The notes beneath the pieces are model-generated. The model made no database searches, was not told where the DNA came from, and saw only the letters and a program-made list of their open reading frames with translations. A DNA stretch of 41,191 nucleotides from CAUSKK01 sp963532425 (GTDB lineage Bacteria; Pseudomonadota; Gammaproteobacteria; Cardiobacteriales; Cardiobacteriaceae), in the NCBI GenBank assembly GCA_963532425.1, contig CAUSKK010000018.1:1-41191 (forward strand), in the 5' to 3' direction. Position 1 is the stretch's first letter; each line of letters opens with the position of its first letter. Of this stretch, positions 7,786-16,067 are shown piece after piece. A program made the translations under genes and the position numbers.

Positions 7786-7815
7786 AAAAGAAGCGCTCCC
7801 CGGGGGAAGCGCTTC
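7786..7815 (-). terminator. Terminator built from two palindrome copies
   Basis: On the minus strand, GAAGCGCTTCCCC is followed by GGGGAGCGCTTC and then TTTTATG. The two adjacent copies (GAAGCGCTCC at 7790, GAAGCGCTTC at 7806) pair through CCCC/GGGG to form a long stem with a T-run. It lies 21 bases after the stop of the small secreted protein gene. A third copy starts at 7771. Confidence 0.7.
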
Positions 7816-7835
7816 GGTTGGGTCGTTCGGAACGG

Positions 7836-8162
7836 CTATTCCAACGGTCGTTTTTCGTCGCTGACCGGGTCATAGACGCTGACGCGGCCGTCGGCCTTGG
7901 CCACCTCCAGCTGCGCGACGAGCGGGGCCGTGTTCGGGTCGCCGCCGCATTTTTCATCGTGCTTTTCGCGCACCTGAATGGGATAGCTGTCTTCGTTCGG
8001 GTCAAGGGCAATCAGGCTCAGGCACTCTTCCTTCAGTTCCGTAAGTTTGTGTTCTTTCAGGGCGGCGAAGGCGGCGGTGAAGGCGGCCTCCTCATCGTTG
8101 ATGGGGGCGGCCCCGGCGGTGAGGGCGACGGCCAGCAGGGCGGGGATAAGTTTTCTAGACAT
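7836..8162 (-). CDS. Small secreted protein of unknown function
   Basis: 108 residues with a clear signal peptide: Met-Ser-Arg-Lys, a hydrophobic core, and probable cleavage after Ala-Gly-Ala near residue 18. The mature part is acidic and has two cysteines (in Lys-Glu-Glu-Cys and Glu-Lys-Cys-Gly-Gly-Asp), which may form a disulfide in the periplasm. The segment Val-Arg-Glu-Lys-His-Asp-Glu-Lys-Cys-Gly-Gly-Asp-Pro-Asn-Thr resembles a conserved motif in short hypothetical periplasmic proteins of other proteobacteria, from memory only. It is transcribed divergently from the osmoprotectant-type ABC operon; about 80 bases separate the two starts. The palindrome-built terminator follows the stop codon. 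No function can be assigned. Confidence 0.75.
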   Translation of the reverse strand: MSRKLIPALLAVALTAGAAPINDEEAAFTAAFAALKEHKLTELKEECLSLIALDPNEDSYPIQVREKHDEKCGGDPNTAPLVAQLEVAKADGRVSVYDPVSDEKRPLE

Positions 8163-8243
8163 GGATGCTCCGGGTTGATGAAAGGGGCTATCTTACGCCC
8201 CGGCCCGTTATACTGCCGAGCCGAATTTTCACCGGAGTAAGCC

Positions 8244-9764
8244 ATGTCTTTACCCTCCGCCGCCGAAGTGTGGCAGCTAACCCTGGAACACCTGCGCCTG
8301 TCCCTGCTGGCGCTGCTGGCGGCGGTGGCCCTGGCCGTGCCGCTGGCCGTGGCTCTCGCCCCGCGCCGCCGCTGGGCCGAAGCGCTGTTGCAGGCTACCG
8401 CGGTCATTCAGACCATTCCGTCCCTGGCCCTGCTCGGCCTGCTCATTCCCCTGGTGGGCATTGGCCCGGCGCCGGCGCTCATCGCCCTGACCCTTTACGC
8501 CCTCCTGCCCATCTTCCAGAACACCTATCTGGGCCTGAGCCAAATCGACCCGGCCATTCGGGAGGCCTACACCGCCTTCGGCCTGTCCCGCTGGCAGGCC
8601 CTGTGGCGCATCGAACTGCCCCTGGCATTGCCGGCGCTGCTGGCCGGCATTCGCACCGCCGCCGTGTTAATCATCGGCACGGCAACGCTGGCGGCCCTCA
8701 TTGGGGCCGGCGGCCTGGGCCAGCTCATTCTCCTCGGCATTGACCGGCATAACCTGGCCATGACCTTCACCGGCGCCCTGCTGGCGGCGCTGCTGGCCCT
8801 GCTGGTTAGTGCGGCCATCGGCTGGCTCCAGCGGGTAAAGCTCCGGGGCGCCCTATTGCTGGCAGTGGCGCTGCTGGCCCTGGCCGCCGGCCCGCTGCTC
8901 AGACCCGCCGCGACCCCGGCCGTGGTCATCGCCGGCAAGCTGGGCAGCGAACCGGACATTCTCATCAATATGTATAAATTGCTGATTGCCGACGCGGCGC
9001 CGGGGCTGAAGGTGGAACTGAAGCCGAACTTCGGCAAGACGGATTTTCTCTTCCGCGCTCTAAATAGCGGCGCCATCGACATCTATCCGGAATTCACCGG
9101 CACCGTGCTGGAGGGGCTGGTGCAACGGCCGGCGGGGGAAAGTACGGTGGGCCTCAGTCCGGAAGAAACCTACACCCGCGCCCGCGACCGGCTGGCGGCG
9201 CAGTACCAGCTAACCCTGCTGCCGCCCATGCGTTACCAGAACAGCTACGCCCTGGCTCTGCGCCGCGACTACGCCCGACAGCACCAGCTGGCGAAAATTT
9301 CCGATTTGCGCCGGGTGCAGGATTCCGTCCGCGCCGGCTTTACGCTGGAATTCAGCGACCGGCCCGACGGCTACCGGGGTTTGCAGGCCTACGGCCTTAA
9401 TTTTCCCCAGCTGACCACCCTGGAGCCGGCCCTGCGCTATGAAGCCCTGGCCAACGGGCAAATTGACCTCATCGACGCCTATGCCACCGACAGCGACCTG
9501 CGCCAGTACCGGCTGACGGTGCTGGCCGACGATATTCAGCTATTTCCCAGCTACCAGGGGGCGCCGCTGCTGCAGGCCCGCTTTGCCGCCGCCCACCCGG
9601 AAATCGTTAGCGCCCTGAACCGGTTGGCGGGGAAAATCAGCGCTGCAGAGATGATGGAAATGAATTATCGGGTCAAGGTGGGCGGCGAAGCGCCGGCGGC
9701 GGTGGCCCGGGATTATCTGGAGAAGCGCGGCCTAATTAAAACCACAACGGGAGTATCACCATGA
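8244..9764 (+). CDS. Osmoprotectant-type ABC permease fused to substrate-binding domain
   Basis: 506 residues. Residues 1 to about 210 form a BPD-type permease with five or six helices; the coupling region is Glu-Ala-Tyr-Thr-Ala-Phe-Gly-Leu-Ser, and Gly-Ala-Gly-Gly-Leu-Gly follows. Residues from about 230 on form an OpuAC-like glycine betaine/choline-binding domain (Gly-Lys-Leu-Gly-Ser-Glu-Pro near its start, then Ile-Asp-Ile-Tyr-Pro-Glu-Phe-Thr-Gly-Thr). Such permease-binding protein fusions occur in the OpuB/OpuC/ProWX family and import compatible solutes. The true substrate is not shown. CCGGAG upstream supports the start at 8244. The stop overlaps the ATG of the NmrA-like gene (ATGA), and the ATPase gene comes third, so this is the first gene of a three-gene operon. 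Confidence 0.88.
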   Translation: MSLPSAAEVWQLTLEHLRLSLLALLAAVALAVPLAVALAPRRRWAEALLQATAVIQTIPSLALLGLLIPLVGIGPAPALIALTLYALLPIFQNTYLGLSQIDPAIREAYTAFGLSRWQALWRIELPLALPALLAGIRTAAVLIIGTATLAALIGAGGLGQLILLGIDRHNLAMTFTGALLAALLALLVSAAIGWLQRVKLRGALLLAVALLALAAGPLLRPAATPAVVIAGKLGSEPDILINMYKLLIADAAPGLKVELKPNFGKTDFLFRALNSGAIDIYPEFTGTVLEGLVQRPAGESTVGLSPEETYTRARDRLAAQYQLTLLPPMRYQNSYALALRRDYARQHQLAKISDLRRVQDSVRAGFTLEFSDRPDGYRGLQAYGLNFPQLTTLEPALRYEALANGQIDLIDAYATDSDLRQYRLTVLADDIQLFPSYQGAPLLQARFAAAHPEIVSALNRLAGKISAAEMMEMNYRVKVGGEAPAAVARDYLEKRGLIKTTTGVSP

Positions 9765-10621
9765 ACATTGCCATTACCGGCGCCAGCGGCCGCATCGGCG
9801 GCCTAGTTGCCCACCATTTAAGTGAACGCGGCCTAGGGCTCATTCTGCCCCTGCGTAATCCGGCCAAGGCCCCGGCTCTCGCCAACTGTGAAGCGCGGCC
9901 CTTCGCCTACGGTGATTTTGCCTTAGCGGCCAAGGCCCTGGCCGGCGTGGAACTGTTGTTTATGGTTTCCGCCGCCGAAAGCCCAACCCGTGAGCAGGAA
10001 CATCTGACCTTGGTAAAGGCGGCGGTCGCCGCCGGTGTGCGTCATCTGGTCTATCTGTCCTTCGCCGGCGCCAGTCCCCACAGCACCTTCACCCTGGCCC
10101 GCACCCACGCGGTTACCGAAGCGGCCATTCAGGCCAGCGCCCTGAATTACACCTTCCTGCGCGATAACTTTTACAGCGAACTGCTGGCCCAGCTGGCCGA
10201 TGAAAACGGATTAATTGCCGGGCCGGCCGGCTCGGGGCGCGTTGCCGGGGTTTCGCAGCGGGACGTGGCGGAAGGGGCCGCCCAGCTTATCGCCGCCATG
10301 GCCACGGGAGATAAGCGCCATGACCGCCAAACCTACAACTTCACCGGTGGCGAAGCGCTTAGCCTGGCGGACGTGGCGGAAATTATGACTAGGGTCAGCG
10401 GTCGCCCCTACCGCTATGAAAATCAAACGCTGGCGGAGGCCTACGCCAGCCGTCGCCGCGCCTATCCGGAGACGCCGGACTGGCAGCTGGACGCCTGGGT
10501 TTCCACCTACACCGCCATCGGCCGGGGTGAACTGGCAGCCATTTCCCCGGATTTGCCCCGGCTGCTGGGCCGGCCGCCCCGAACTTTCGCCGCCGTCGTG
10601 GAGGAGATTTATGGCCACTGA
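9761..10621 (+). CDS. NmrA-like NAD(P)-binding protein inside the ABC operon
   Basis: 286 residues with an N-terminal Rossmann motif, Ile-Thr-Gly-Ala-Ser-Gly-Arg-Ile-Gly-Gly. The overall form matches atypical short-chain dehydrogenases of the NmrA/QOR2 type (Val-Tyr-Leu-Ser-Phe-Ala-Gly-Ala, Tyr-Thr-Phe-Leu-Arg-Asp-Asn-Phe-Tyr). These bind NAD(P) and act as quinone reductases or redox sensors; catalytic activity cannot be predicted. It overlaps the preceding permease fusion by four bases and the following ATPase by eleven, so translation of all three is probably coupled. An unrelated enzyme between a transporter's membrane and ATPase genes is unusual. A diverged relative lies at 16707-17483. 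A near-palindrome (GAAGCGCTTA) starts at 10352. Confidence 0.85.
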   Translation: MNIAITGASGRIGGLVAHHLSERGLGLILPLRNPAKAPALANCEARPFAYGDFALAAKALAGVELLFMVSAAESPTREQEHLTLVKAAVAAGVRHLVYLSFAGASPHSTFTLARTHAVTEAAIQASALNYTFLRDNFYSELLAQLADENGLIAGPAGSGRVAGVSQRDVAEGAAQLIAAMATGDKRHDRQTYNFTGGEALSLADVAEIMTRVSGRPYRYENQTLAEAYASRRRAYPETPDWQLDAWVSTYTAIGRGELAAISPDLPRLLGRPPRTFAAVVEEIYGH

Positions 10622-11444
10622 ACCGAAGCCACTCATTGAGTTTAAAAACGTCAGCAAGCACTATGGCGATAGCCGGGCGGTGCAGCACCTGAATCTGGCC
10701 ATTTACCCCGGCGAATTCTTCGTGCTCGTCGGCGCCTCGGGCAGCGGCAAATCCACCACCCTGCGCATGATTAACGCGCTCACCGAACCCAGCGATGGCG
10801 ACGTCTATTTCAACGGCCGCCGCATCAAGGATTACGCCCTGCGTCCGCTGCGCCACCGCATGGGCTACGTGCTCCAGCAAATCGCCCTATTCCCCACCAT
10901 GACCGTGGCGGAAAACATCACGCTCATGCCGGAGCTGCTGGGCTGGAGCCGGCGCTCGCGCCGCGCACGCCTGCAGGAACTGCTGGAGCTGGTGGGCCTG
11001 GAACCGGCCCAGTACCGGCACCGTTACCCGGCGGAACTGTCCGGCGGCGAACAGCAGCGGGTCGGCATACTCCGCGCCATTGCCGCAAAGCCGGACATTC
11101 TGCTGATGGACGAGCCCTTTTCCGCACTGGACCCGCTGGCGCGGGCGTCGTTGCAGGAAACGGTGGCGCTGATTCATCGCAAGCTGGGCACCACCATTGT
11201 CTTCGTTACCCACGATATGAACGAGGCGCTCAGCCTGGCCGACCGCATCGCCGTCATGGACCAGGGCCAGCTGCTTCAGGTGGCGCCGCCGGCGGAAATT
11301 CAGAGCCGGCCCGCCGACGAACAGGTGCGCGCCCTGTTCAGCGGTACCCAGAACGATGCGGCCGCCCTCATCGCCCAGCTGGAGGCGCTGCCGCCGGCGG
11401 AGCGGGCCAAGGTGCTGCATTACTGCCGCCGCCTTTCTCCCTAA
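10611..11444 (+). CDS. Osmoprotectant-type ABC transporter ATP-binding protein
   Basis: 277 residues from ATG 10611, which has GGAGGAG just upstream; the frame is open further 5' but that part is antisense shadow over the NmrA-like gene. Motifs: Walker A GASGSGKST (41-49), Gln-Gln-Ile-Ala-Leu-Phe-Pro Q-loop, Leu-Ser-Gly-Gly-Glu signature, Walker B Leu-Leu-Met-Asp-Glu-Pro, and the Thr-His-Asp switch. It closely matches OpuCA/ProV-type ATPases, but the C-terminus is short and lacks a clear CBS pair, which ProV and OpuCA use for osmotic sensing. It should energise the permease/binding-protein fusion encoded at 8244-9764. No strong terminator is visible in the 84 bases before the racemase gene, so read-through is possible. 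Confidence 0.9.
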   Translation: MATEPKPLIEFKNVSKHYGDSRAVQHLNLAIYPGEFFVLVGASGSGKSTTLRMINALTEPSDGDVYFNGRRIKDYALRPLRHRMGYVLQQIALFPTMTVAENITLMPELLGWSRRSRRARLQELLELVGLEPAQYRHRYPAELSGGEQQRVGILRAIAAKPDILLMDEPFSALDPLARASLQETVALIHRKLGTTIVFVTHDMNEALSLADRIAVMDQGQLLQVAPPAEIQSRPADEQVRALFSGTQNDAAALIAQLEALPPAERAKVLHYCRRLSP

Positions 11445-11528
11445 AGTACCCAGCGGGGCTTTTTCTGGGGCCTTTCCCTGCTAATCTAGGGGGGAACCTT
11501 TCCATAATTTAATAATCGGGAGAAGTCT

Positions 11529-12254
11529 ATGAAAACCATCGGCATCATCGGCGGCATGAGTCCAGAAAGCACCGTGCTCTATTACCAAATCATCAACCGG
11601 GAAATAAACCGGCGCCTCGGCGGCAACAGCAGCGCCAAGATTATTTTGGACAGCCTGAACTTCGCGGAAATCGTCCAGCTACAGAAAAGCGGCCAATGGG
11701 AGGCCACCGCCGAGCGCCTGGTCGCCAGCGCCCGCCGGCTGGCCAGCGCCGGGGCGGATTTTCTCCTCATCGCCACCAACACCATGCACAAGAACGCGCC
11801 GGCCGTTGAAGCGGCCGTGGCCATTCCACTGCTGCATGTGGTCGATGCCACCACCGCCGCCATTCAGGCCCGGGGCTTGGAACGGGTCGGCCTGCTCGGC
11901 ACCCGCTTCACCATGGCCGAGGACTTCTACCGCGAGCGCATGGGCCGCCACGGCATCGGCACCCTCATTCCCAGCTATCTTAGCTATACCGGCGCCTGGG
12001 CCCCGGACTTTATGGGAATAGAGGAAATTGACCGCATCATCTTCGACGAGCTGTGCCGGGGCGAGATTAAACCAGGTTCGGCCGAATTCTTCCGCCAGGT
12101 CATCGATGACCTCAGGGAGCAGGGCGCCCAGGGGGTAATCCTCGGCTGCACGGAAATTTGCCTGCTGATAAATGAGGAAAACAGCCCGCTGCCGGTGTTC
12201 GACAGCACCCGGCTGCACGCGTTGGCGGCGGTGGATTGGGCCCTGGCCGATTAG
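11529..12254 (+). CDS. Aspartate/glutamate racemase family protein (YgeA/RacX-like)
   Basis: 241 residues matching the cofactor-independent amino-acid racemases, with Ile-Gly-Gly-Met-Ser-Pro-Glu-Ser-Thr at the N-terminus and Gly-Cys-Thr-Glu-Ile near residue 207. These enzymes interconvert L- and D-amino acids with two cysteines acting as acid and base. The second cysteine (Cys207) is present, but the first, expected in Cys-Thr-Asn-Thr-Met-His, is alanine here (Ala82, codon GCC). It may therefore be a one-cysteine variant, inactive, or specialised. The start has GGGAGAAG upstream. It lies on the same strand as the ABC operon, 84 bases later. A palindrome cluster follows the stop codon. Confidence 0.85.
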   Translation: MKTIGIIGGMSPESTVLYYQIINREINRRLGGNSSAKIILDSLNFAEIVQLQKSGQWEATAERLVASARRLASAGADFLLIATNTMHKNAPAVEAAVAIPLLHVVDATTAAIQARGLERVGLLGTRFTMAEDFYRERMGRHGIGTLIPSYLSYTGAWAPDFMGIEEIDRIIFDELCRGEIKPGSAEFFRQVIDDLREQGAQGVILGCTEICLLINEENSPLPVFDSTRLHALAAVDWALAD

Positions 12255-12269
12255 AGAACTTTCAAAACC

Positions 12270-12505
12270 AAAGCGCTTCGGTTTAGCCGGACCGGTGGGA
12301 CGAAGCGCTTCCCCCTTGTCGAAAAGCCCCCGGCCGGCCAACGCCCTTCCATGAAGGTGAAGCGCTTCGTTCCCCCGAGACTTTTCCCGGCGAAGCGCTT
12401 CGGAGTCGTTAAACGGCCGGCGGCCCCGGAACCATTTTTTGAAATGAAGCGCTTCCCTTGGCCGAAGCGCTTCGGTTTAGTTGGGCGGGCCTGACGAAGC
12501 GCTTC
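12270..12505. repeat. GAAGCGCTTC cluster downstream of the racemase gene
   Basis: Exact copies start at 12302, 12359, 12392, 12446, 12464 and 12496, and AAAGCGCTTC at 12270. Several extend to CCGAAGCGCTTCGGTTTA-like forms, which are longer palindromes. The 12255-12561 interval holds no gene apart from these repeats and the terminator at its right end. Confidence 0.88.
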
Positions 12506-12521
12506 CCTTGGGACGGCCCAC

Positions 12522-12545
12522 AAAAAAGCCCCGCCGGAGCGGGGC
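12522..12545 (-). terminator. Rho-independent terminator of the secreted Lys-tail protein gene
   Basis: The stem GCCCCGC (12528-12534) / GCGGGGC (12539-12545) has loop CGGA. On the minus strand it is followed by six Ts (12522-12527). It has the same CGGA loop as the terminator at 1611-1628. Confidence 0.9.
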
Positions 12546-12561
12546 CGTGGGGCTGGGTTGG

Positions 12562-13116
12562 CTACTTTTTCTTTTTCTTCTTCCCGCCGTTGCAGGGGTG
12601 GGCGGCGCTACTGTCGCAGACGGCAAAATCGCGCAGCTGGACGATGGCGGCGGTCAGTTCCTCCTTGCTGGGGGAATAGCGGAAGGCGTACTGCTTGACG
12701 TAGAGGCCCTGCTCACCCTGAATGGCCTTAACCCAGGTGTTTTCCGGCTTGCCGGTCTGGGGATTGTTGGGGCACGTCAGCTGCCAGAGGCCGTAGGGAT
12801 AGCCGTTTTCCTCGCCCTCGCGAATGGCAATGGCGCCGCCCTCGGGACAGCTCTTCAGCCAGCCGTTGGACATATTGCTGCGGAAGGCCGCAACGCCCAG
12901 CTTGACGTTCTGGAAGCCCTGGAGCGTAATCATCTGCGTCCAGTTTTCGACGGTTTCGGCCTTGGGTACCAGCTCAACGATGCTTTGGCCGTCCTGCAGG
13001 GCCTTGAAGCCCTCCTTGAAGCCGGCCGGTGGTTTGCCGTACTGGGCCATTTCCAGCGGCGCGGCGCCCGCACCCAGGGCCAGCAGCAGAAGCAGGGGCA
13101 GTTTGTTTCGATACAT
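12562..13116 (-). CDS. Secreted protein with polylysine tail, unknown function
   Basis: 184 residues. The signal peptide (Tyr-Arg-Asn-Lys, Leu-rich core) is probably cleaved after Ala-Gly-Ala at about residue 18. The mature domain contains four cysteines and a Glu-Asn-Trp-Thr-Gln-Met-Ile-Thr-Leu-Gln segment like that of short periplasmic proteins found near lipoproteins in other proteobacteria (impression only). The C-terminus ends in Gly-Gly-Lys-Lys-Lys-Lys-Lys-Lys, encoded by an A-rich tract just before the stop, perhaps a nucleotide-repeat expansion and possibly a cell-surface or nucleic-acid binding tail. A GAGGAAATT ribosome-binding site precedes the ATG. It is followed by its own terminator. 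The MFS gene lies 31 bases upstream on the same strand, so the two may be co-transcribed. Confidence 0.78.
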   Translation of the reverse strand: MYRNKLPLLLLLALGAGAAPLEMAQYGKPPAGFKEGFKALQDGQSIVELVPKAETVENWTQMITLQGFQNVKLGVAAFRSNMSNGWLKSCPEGGAIAIREGEENGYPYGLWQLTCPNNPQTGKPENTWVKAIQGEQGLYVKQYAFRYSPSKEELTAAIVQLRDFAVCDSSAAHPCNGGKKKKKK

Positions 13117-13147
13117 GGAATTTCCTCCTGGTTAAAAAGGCCCCATT

Positions 13148-14362
13148 TTACTGGAGTCGATAGGTTTCGGGCAGCCGTACCAGGGCGAGCAGATAGAGGC
13201 TGGACAGGCCGAAATAGAAAACCATCGAGGCGTTCCAGCCCAGATGGTCGAGGACGAAGCTCCACAGTATGTTGAAGAGGGTGTAGAAGCTGTAGGCCAG
13301 GGCCCAAATCACACCGAAAATCAGCGTAACCTTCTGGGGATTCATGTTCGGCAGCTCGTGGGGCATGTTCAGGAAGATGGAATACTGGCTGAACATGAAG
13401 AAGCCGGACAGGAACAGGCAAACATAGCTGGCCGGCGCCCAGAAGCGGGCGAGCAGGAAGCCCAGCAGCATGAAACCAATCATCAGACTGCCGAAGAGGG
13501 CGCACATGGGCCGCCGGGGGCGCGGCTGGCGGCCGGCCACGGTGCCGAGGAAGGCGCCGGCAATACCTCCGCCGGCCACGGCCAGCGTTATCCAGCCGGT
13601 GTGCAGCAGCGGCAGATGCTTCGGCAGCACCGCCGGGTAGGTGGTCAGCGCCATCACATAGAGGAAGAGGAAGCCGGCGAAGCCCAGGGCAAAGGTCCAG
13701 TTGAAGGAATCGGCCAGGGCCTGGCGGTAGCCGTAATTTTCGGGGACGCTGTCGGCACTGGCGCCGGTGTCAAAGTCGGCCGCCACCGCAAACCAGAACA
13801 GGGCCACCAGCACAAAAATGCTGGAAAAGGCGGTCATGGTGAGCTGCCAGTTGTGGTGCATGGCATCGAGCCAGAAGGCAAAGGCCAGGGCCACGACGAA
13901 GGCGCCAACGTTGTAGCTGAGCGTTATCAGCGTGGAGAAGACCACCTTCTGGTCGCGGGCAACGAAGCGGCTCACCACCGGGTTCATATAGACCATGACC
14001 ATGGAGGCGCCCACAGCCATAATCATACGGGACAGCACATAGAGGTAATAGTTGGGCATCCAGATGGCCACCAGGGCAAAGAGCAGCAGCACCACCGCCA
14101 GCGAGGCGGCCCGTTTGATGCCCAGGCGCAGCAGCACAAAGGCGGCGAGGAAGTTGGCGAAGATGCGGGCGATGGTGATGCTGTAGTTCACCACCTGCTT
14201 GACAACCGACGGCACCTCCTGGCCGGCGAAGTAGTGTTCGGTGATGTGGCCCCCGAGGGAGGAACCGGCCACCCAGTTGGCGGCGAAGGCCGTATAACCG
14301 GCCAGCAGGGCGAAAAACATCAGCAGCCCCTGGCGGGTGCTCGGCGTAGTGGTTTGATGCAT
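13148..14362 (-). CDS. Major facilitator superfamily transporter
   Basis: 404 residues with about twelve hydrophobic segments and an internal hydrophilic break near residues 200-215 (Phe-Asp-Thr-Gly-Ala-Ser-Ala-Asp-Ser-Val-Pro), as expected between the two six-helix bundles of an MFS permease. A basic loop (Leu-Arg-Leu-Gly-Ile-Lys-Arg) after the third hydrophobic segment fits the family's helix 2-3 motif. The substrate is unknown; the fold resembles CynX/NarK-like and drug-efflux members. The start has AAGGAT upstream. It is likely first of a two-gene unit with the secreted Lys-tail protein. The upstream 560 bases contain a palindrome cluster rather than a gene. Confidence 0.85.
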   Translation of the reverse strand: MHQTTTPSTRQGLLMFFALLAGYTAFAANWVAGSSLGGHITEHYFAGQEVPSVVKQVVNYSITIARIFANFLAAFVLLRLGIKRAASLAVVLLLFALVAIWMPNYYLYVLSRMIMAVGASMVMVYMNPVVSRFVARDQKVVFSTLITLSYNVGAFVVALAFAFWLDAMHHNWQLTMTAFSSIFVLVALFWFAVAADFDTGASADSVPENYGYRQALADSFNWTFALGFAGFLFLYVMALTTYPAVLPKHLPLLHTGWITLAVAGGGIAGAFLGTVAGRQPRPRRPMCALFGSLMIGFMLLGFLLARFWAPASYVCLFLSGFFMFSQYSIFLNMPHELPNMNPQKVTLIFGVIWALAYSFYTLFNILWSFVLDHLGWNASMVFYFGLSSLYLLALVRLPETYRLQ

Positions 14363-14504
14363 GGGACAAATCCTTAGAGGGAAAAAGCCTGATTTCCCTG
14401 AAATTAACAGAGTCCACCGCCGCCGGCCCTTACTGAATGTTTAAGTGGGCCCATGGGAAAAATTGATTAGGGGATGCTGCTCCCATTCCTGCTCTGGCCA
14501 GAAT

Positions 14505-14908
14505 GAAGCGCTTCCCCTGTCGAAAAGCCAGCGAGTCTTTTGGGAACCGAAGCGCTTCGGTTTGCTCTCGCCGCTGGCAACGAAGCGCTTCAGTTTGGTG
14601 AGCCCGCTCGAAGCGCTTCGACCTCGGCAAATCGATTGCCGGCCCAGCGGCCGAACGGGTAGCGCCCCGCCGGCGAAGCACTTCCCACCGGAAGGCGACG
14701 AAGGCTGACGGCCGCCCGCCGTCCGGAACGAAGCGCTTCGGCTTTGCCGTCAGCAGCAGTTGGAGTGCCTAGAAAAGAAAGCGCTTCGTGGGCCCGGCTC
14801 GTTTCGGCCAAGTGTCGTTTTTACCAAGCGCTTCCGCAGGAAACGCCGCGAGCCGCGCCGGGGCGCCGTAACCGCTTCGCAACGGGCCTTTCCGGCGGGA
14901 AGCGCTTC
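14505..14908. repeat. GAAGCGCTTC cluster between the MFS and M48 genes
   Basis: Exact copies start at 14505, 14549, 14582, 14610, 14730 and 14899. Variants include GAAGCACTTC (about 14674), AAAGCGCTTC (14778) and CAAGCGCTTC (14825). The copy at 14549 extends to the 18-bp perfect palindrome AACCGAAGCGCTTCGGTT. No gene is seen between 14363 and 14925. Confidence 0.88.
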
Positions 14909-14925
14909 CCAAAACGCCCCGGGGC

Positions 14926-15963
14926 CTAGTCGTCGGCCAGGGTCTTATGGCGCAGGCTGCGGGCCAGCTGGTGGATTTCCGCCGGGTCGAGACGCACGCC
15001 CAGCCGGCGCAGGCGCTCCTCCAGCGGCGGGTGGGTGGCGAACCAGTCGCTGTCGTTGGCAAAGAGCAGGTGGGCGAATTCCTGGTGTTTGCTGCGGTGG
15101 TGAATGTCCAACTGGCGCAGGGCCAGCATCTTTTTGAAGACCATGGCCAGGGCGTCGCGGTCGCGGCCGAATTCCAGCGCCCGGTTGTCGGCCATCAGCT
15201 CCCGGGTGCGGGAATAGGCGCTCTGCAGCAATTTGCCGTAGAAATAGAGCAGAAAGCCGCCGGTGCTGAGAAAGACGGCCAGCAGCGTGGGTTCGCCGTC
15301 GCGGCGCAGCAGATTAAAAAACACCGGGAGGCGGTCCCGGCCGGCGGAAATGGCGATGCGGCCGTTCATGCCCCATTGGGCGATGGTGAAATAGCCGTAG
15401 AGAATGGCGCTGAGGTGCAGATTCACTGGCACATCATCATTGGCCAGGTGGCCGAACTCGTGGCCGATGAGACTGCTCAATTCGGCCCGGTTCAGATAGC
15501 GCAGGGCCCCGGCGCTGACGCAGAGCACCGTCCGTTCCTCGGTGTCCTGGATAACGAAGCCGTTGATGTCCTCCTGCAGGCGCAGCACCATCACCGTCGG
15601 CAGCGGCTGGCCCGAGGCCAGGCACATTTCCTCGACGATGTTCTGCAGGCGCCGGTCCTCCGGGTTCTGGCGCGGCCGCAGGGGAATGGCGCCGAGGCGC
15701 TGGGCCAGGGTGGCGGCGTCAATCTGGCCGAGGTCGTAGTAGGCGTTGAGATAGTTCATCAGCGTGATGAAGGCGAAGAGGCTGCCGAACCAGGCGGCGG
15801 CCTCCAGGGCCCGGGCCGGGTGGAAGCCGAGGGCGCCCTTGAAGAAGCCGTAGAAGATGAGGCCGTAGAGCAGGCCGCTGAGGGGCAGGCCGAGCCAGAA
15901 GAAGAAACCGAGCGTGCGACTGCGGCGCCGGGCCTCCTCGTGCAGGATTTTGAAGGTTTTCAT
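14926..15963 (-). CDS. M48 family membrane zinc metallopeptidase
   Basis: 345 residues. Two hydrophobic segments near the N-terminus (about 20-45 and 55-72) anchor the protein. The zinc motif HEFGH is at 168-172, with the third ligand probably Glu255 in Arg-Glu-Leu-Met-Ala-Asp. Another hydrophobic stretch lies around 228-242. This is the HtpX/Ste24-like (M48) architecture, which degrades damaged membrane or periplasmic proteins or trims peptides. The C-terminal Thr-His-Pro-Pro-Leu-Glu-Glu-Arg-Leu motif is also typical. The stop is followed by GC-rich palindromic sequence and GTTTT on the minus strand, a weak terminator. It appears to be a single-gene unit. Confidence 0.88.
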   Translation of the reverse strand: MKTFKILHEEARRRSRTLGFFFWLGLPLSGLLYGLIFYGFFKGALGFHPARALEAAAWFGSLFAFITLMNYLNAYYDLGQIDAATLAQRLGAIPLRPRQNPEDRRLQNIVEEMCLASGQPLPTVMVLRLQEDINGFVIQDTEERTVLCVSAGALRYLNRAELSSLIGHEFGHLANDDVPVNLHLSAILYGYFTIAQWGMNGRIAISAGRDRLPVFFNLLRRDGEPTLLAVFLSTGGFLLYFYGKLLQSAYSRTRELMADNRALEFGRDRDALAMVFKKMLALRQLDIHHRSKHQEFAHLLFANDSDWFATHPPLEERLRRLGVRLDPAEIHQLARSLRHKTLADD

Positions 15964-16067
15964 GGGGATTCCTGGGTGAAAATGGCCCCCCTAGTTTAGG
16001 GAAAATTACGGCCCGATTCCGGCGGGGCGTATGATGAGGCCTTCCCTCCCTAACCTAAGGAATAGCC

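Noticed and set aside
10416..10610. Extended N-terminus of the osmoprotectant-type ATPase (65 more codons)
   Set aside because: This part overlaps the NmrA-like gene in another frame and has Arg/Pro-rich shadow composition. ATG 10611 has GGAGGAG and begins a normal ABC domain.
11445..11528. Terminator between the osmoprotectant-type ATPase and racemase genes
   Set aside because: GGGGCTTTTT is present, but I could not draw a convincing stem before the T-run.
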